Assembly: GCF_030272705.1 (NCBI RefSeq)
Contig: NZ_JARFYM010000001.1
Coordinates: 434,001 to 498,000, forward strand
From: Rhizobium mayense
Lineage (GTDB): Bacteria; Pseudomonadota; Alphaproteobacteria; Rhizobiales; Rhizobiaceae
DNA: 64,000 nt
Reading direction: 5' to 3'
Made by a program: the position numbers and the translations under genes. How positions within the stretch are numbered: position 1 is the stretch's first letter; each line of letters begins with the position of its first letter. This document shows, piece after piece, positions 61,784-64,000 of this stretch. The notes under the pieces were generated by a model. It had not been told where the DNA came from, searched no databases, and saw only the letters and a program-made list of their open reading frames with translations.

Positions 61784-62461
61784 ATGCGAATCGAGACGGC
61801 TGGCGACTTTGTCGATGTGTTGGCGACCTTGGGTTTCGATTATGCTTTCAATCCTTACAGCGAGATTTGCTCTGAATTTGATCTGGCACATGCGCCTGAG
61901 ATACGGCGGGATAATTTACTCAGAGTGTTATATGCAGCGCTAAATCAGGGCGTTTCGTCGCTTTGGATTGCGCGCGATTTGGGCTATCGCGGCGGACGCC
62001 GAACTGGTCTTGCGCTAACCGACGAATTGCATCTTGCCGCGCACGCTGAATTGATGGGCACGCGCCCGCTTAAGCGAGCTACAAAGGGCACGCCACAGGG
62101 TGAGCGAACAGCGAAAGTCATCTGGAGTATACTTGAATCTGTCAGGCAACCGATATTTTTATGGAATGTTTTTCCACTTCACCCTTACGAGTCCAATGAC
62201 CGGATGAGCAACAGGGCTCATACTCGTAAGGAAGCTGAATCTTGTCGATTTCTCCTCGACTGGCTCATTGATCGGCTCGCGCCTGCGCAGATAATCGCGA
62301 TTGGGCGCGATGCGCAATTAGCACTTTCAACATTAGACATAGACGCTTTGGCGGTCCGACATCCTAGTTACGGAGGGCAAACCGAATTTCTTGCGTCTAT
62401 GAGAAGCTACTATCAGCTTAGGGATGCCCGAATTTCTCAAGCTCAACTAAGTTTGCTTTAG
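61784..62461 (+). CDS. Uracil-DNA glycosylase superfamily-like protein
   Basis: A 225-residue protein that resembles the UDG superfamily: FNPYSEIC near residue 24, IARDLGYRGGRRTGLALTDE near 65, FLWNVFPLHPYES near 125 and the C-terminal VRHPSYGG. The segment before FNP lacks the usual catalytic Asp/Asn context of Ung, so activity is uncertain. It is clearly less GC-rich than its neighbours, with many A/T third positions, pointing to horizontal transfer. ATG at 61784 follows AAGGGGAAAG. It may act in repair or in phage defence; neither is shown. Confidence 0.65.
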   Translation: MRIETAGDFVDVLATLGFDYAFNPYSEICSEFDLAHAPEIRRDNLLRVLYAALNQGVSSLWIARDLGYRGGRRTGLALTDELHLAAHAELMGTRPLKRATKGTPQGERTAKVIWSILESVRQPIFLWNVFPLHPYESNDRMSNRAHTRKEAESCRFLLDWLIDRLAPAQIIAIGRDAQLALSTLDIDALAVRHPSYGGQTEFLASMRSYYQLRDARISQAQLSLL

Positions 62462-62473
62462 TTCGCTCCCGCC

Positions 62474-64000
62474 CTACCTCCCAGGCCGCCCCGTCTTCCC
62501 CTTGGTCCGGCCCTTCCGCTGCTTCTCATCCACCGCATCCTCATAGGACCCGACCCCCGGCTTTGCCCGAATGATCGGCTTGTCCGGCACCTTGCCGAGG
62601 ACCGGCTTTTCCGTCCGGCCGACGGTCATTTCGTCCAGTGTGTTCTTGCGGAAGAGGGGCGTGCCGGCGTCGCTGCCGGGGCCCATTTCGTCGAGGTTGG
62701 GCTTGGCGAAGTAGCCCTTCGAGGGTCGCTGCGCTCCCTCCTCAGGATGAGGGGTGCCTTGGTGTGCTGATGCGGTGCCCGCTCCGTCCTCATCCTGAGG
62801 TGCGGAGCCCGAAGGGCGGAGCCTCGAAGGATTAGGGCGGCCACCCTTGCTCTCGATGCTTCTTGCCTCCTCGCGCGCCATCGGGTCGTCCATGACGGCG
62901 AGTTCGGCGGCCTTGAGGCGTTTGATTTCGTCGCGCAGTCGCGCGGCCTTTTCGAAGTCGAGGTCGGCGGCGGCGTCGCGCATTTGTTTTTCCAGCGCGT
63001 TGAGATGGGCCTGCAGGTTGTTGCCGACGAGGTGGCCGCCATCGGCGAAGCCCTTGCCGGAGGCCCCGCCGATATCGGCGCGGACATGGTCCTTCTCGTA
63101 GACGCTGTCGAGAATGTCGGAAATCTTCGCCCTCACCGATTCCGGCGTGATGCCGTTTTCCTCGTTGTAGGCCATCTGCTTTTCGCGGCGGCGGCTGGTT
63201 TCCTCCATCGCCCGCTGCATCGAGCCGGTGACGGTGTCCGCATAGAGGATGACCTTGCCGTCGACGTTACGCGCTGCGCGGCCGATCGTCTGGATCAGCG
63301 ACGTTTCCGAGCGCAGAAAACCTTCCTTGTCGGCGTCGAGGATGGCGACGAAGCCGCATTCGGGAATGTCGAGGCCTTCGCGCAGCAGGTTGATGCCGAC
63401 GAGCACGTCGAATGCGCCGAGGCGCAGGTCGCGGATGATCTCGATACGCTCCAGCGTGTCGATGTCGGAGTGCATGTAGCGGACGCGCACGCCCTGTTCA
63501 TGCAGATATTCCGTCAGGTCCTCGGCCATGCGCTTGGTCAGCACGGTGCAGAGGGTGCGATAGCCCTTGGCGGCTGTCTCGCGGATTTCGCCGAGGACAT
63601 CGTCGACCTGGGTGCGGGCGGAGCGGACTTCGACCGGCGGGTCGATCAGGCCGGTCGGGCGGATGACCTGTTCGGCGAAGACTCCGCCGGATTGCTCCAT
63701 TTCCCAGCCGCCCGGCGTTGCCGACACCGCGACGGTATCGGGGCGCATGGCGTCCCATTCCTCGAAGCGCAGCGGCCGGTTGTCCATGCAGGAGGGCAGG
63801 CGGAAGCCATATTCGGCCAGCGTTGCCTTGCGCCGGAAGTCGCCGCGATACATGCCGCCGATCTGCGGCACTGTGACGTGGCTTTCGTCGATGAAGATGA
63901 TGGCGTTGTCGGGGATATATTCGAACAAGGTCGGAGGCGGCTCGCCGGGGTTGCGGCCGGTGAGATAGCGCGAATAGTTCTCGATGCCCTGGCAGGAGCC
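62474..64000 (-). CDS. uvrB: Excinuclease ABC subunit B, 5' end outside window
   Basis: The frame is open to the right edge, so the N-terminal part is missing; the visible 508 codons begin within [37 protein letters not shown], the helicase motifs [20 protein letters not shown] and [40 protein letters not shown], and the C-terminal UVR motif [20 protein letters not shown] identify UvrB. After the UVR motif comes a long disordered tail containing an in-frame palindromic element, then a basic end ([14 protein letters not shown]). It loads UvrC on damaged DNA in excision repair. Confidence 0.95.
   Translation of the reverse strand, partial: GSCQGIENYSRYLTGRNPGEPPPTLFEYIPDNAIIFIDESHVTVPQIGGMYRGDFRRKATLAEYGFRLPSCMDNRPLRFEEWDAMRPDTVAVSATPGGWEMEQSGGVFAEQVIRPTGLIDPPVEVRSARTQVDDVLGEIRETAAKGYRTLCTVLTKRMAEDLTEYLHEQGVRVRYMHSDIDTLERIEIIRDLRLGAFDVLVGINLLREGLDIPECGFVAILDADKEGFLRSETSLIQTIGRAARNVDGKVILYADTVTGSMQRAMEETSRRREKQMAYNEENGITPESVRAKISDILDSVYEKDHVRADIGGASGKGFADGGHLVGNNLQAHLNALEKQMRDAAADLDFEKAARLRDEIKRLKAAELAVMDDPMAREEARSIESKGGRPNPSRLRPSGSAPQDEDGAGTASAHQGTPHPEEGAQRPSKGYFAKPNLDEMGPGSDAGTPLFRKNTLDEMTVGRTEKPVLGKVPDKPIIRAKPGVGSYEDAVDEKQRKGRTKGKTGRPGR
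62717..62829. repeat. Palindromic element in frame within uvrB
   Basis: A 113-base unit with outer arms CTTCGAGG (62717-62724) and CCTCGAAG (62822-62829), and inner perfect 13-base arms CCTCAGGATGAGG (62740-62752) and CCTCATCCTGAGG (62788-62800). It encodes about 38 residues of the disordered UvrB tail. The CCTCATCCTGAGG core is, from memory, a frequent intergenic repeat in Rhizobiales. Confidence 0.82.

Overview
The window looks like chromosome of a fast-growing rhizobium (Rhizobiaceae, probably genus Rhizobium). It is GC-rich and carries the rhizobial set for C28-acylated lipid A (acpXL to lpxXL), aerobic-type cobalamin genes named as in Pseudomonas denitrificans (cobQ, cobP-cobW-cobN-cobO, cobE, cobA-cobB-cobC-cobD), a rhizobial-type betaine-homocysteine methyltransferase, and the short palindromic repeats typical of the order. 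No rRNA, tRNA, complete insertion sequence, prophage or CRISPR array was seen. The species assignment is an inference from gene content.

Region 1 (about 0.6-11.5 kb) is the most distinctive part: a complete corrinoid- and tetrahydrofolate-dependent demethylation module. A LysR regulator is followed by a leftward operon (PF13769 small protein, MetV-like zinc/Cys protein, MetF, methyl-THF:corrinoid methyltransferase, an Ala-rich small protein, and a 2Fe-2S/ASKHA corrinoid activator). Next to it lie DUF1638, the B12-binding corrinoid protein and a non-pyrrolysine MttB-family methyltransferase (MtgB-like). Together these could take a methyl group from a quaternary amine such as glycine betaine to methyl-THF and methylene-THF. 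At 17-22 kb a betaine-homocysteine methyltransferase and a three-gene betaine/choline-type ABC transporter fit the same substrate class. Between them sits a surface-glycan block: an exported phosphodiester glycosidase, two unusual glycosyltransferase/methyltransferase fusions, and UDP-galactopyranose mutase.

Region 2 (22-45 kb) is largely cobalamin supply. It has cobQ, a ClC channel, an enlarged cobalamin riboswitch with a short leader ORF, and cobP-cobW-cobN-[DMSP-lyase-like cupin]-cobO. An unrelated block follows (WYL regulator, DNA alkylation repair protein, a frameshifted XRE regulator, TSUP permease), then cobE, a nucleoside hydrolase and cobABCD. The B12 genes and the B12-using module are thus near each other. 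cobN carries two in-frame palindromic elements.

Region 3 (44.7-51.9 kb) holds an L,D-transpeptidase, the acpXL-fabZXL-fabF2XL-fabF1XL-adh-lpxXL cluster for the very-long-chain lipid A acyl group, and a PAS protein. Region 4 (52-55.3 kb) is the zinc uptake locus znuA / znuC-znuB-zur with palindromes in the divergent promoter. Region 5 (55.3-64 kb) is ordinary metabolism and information processing (gamma carbonic anhydrase, FAH hydrolase, EamA transporter, dusA, cold-shock protein, DUF5939 nucleotide cyclase). It also has a compositionally different uracil-DNA-glycosylase-like gene and the 3' part of uvrB, which contains a third in-frame palindromic element and runs off the right edge.
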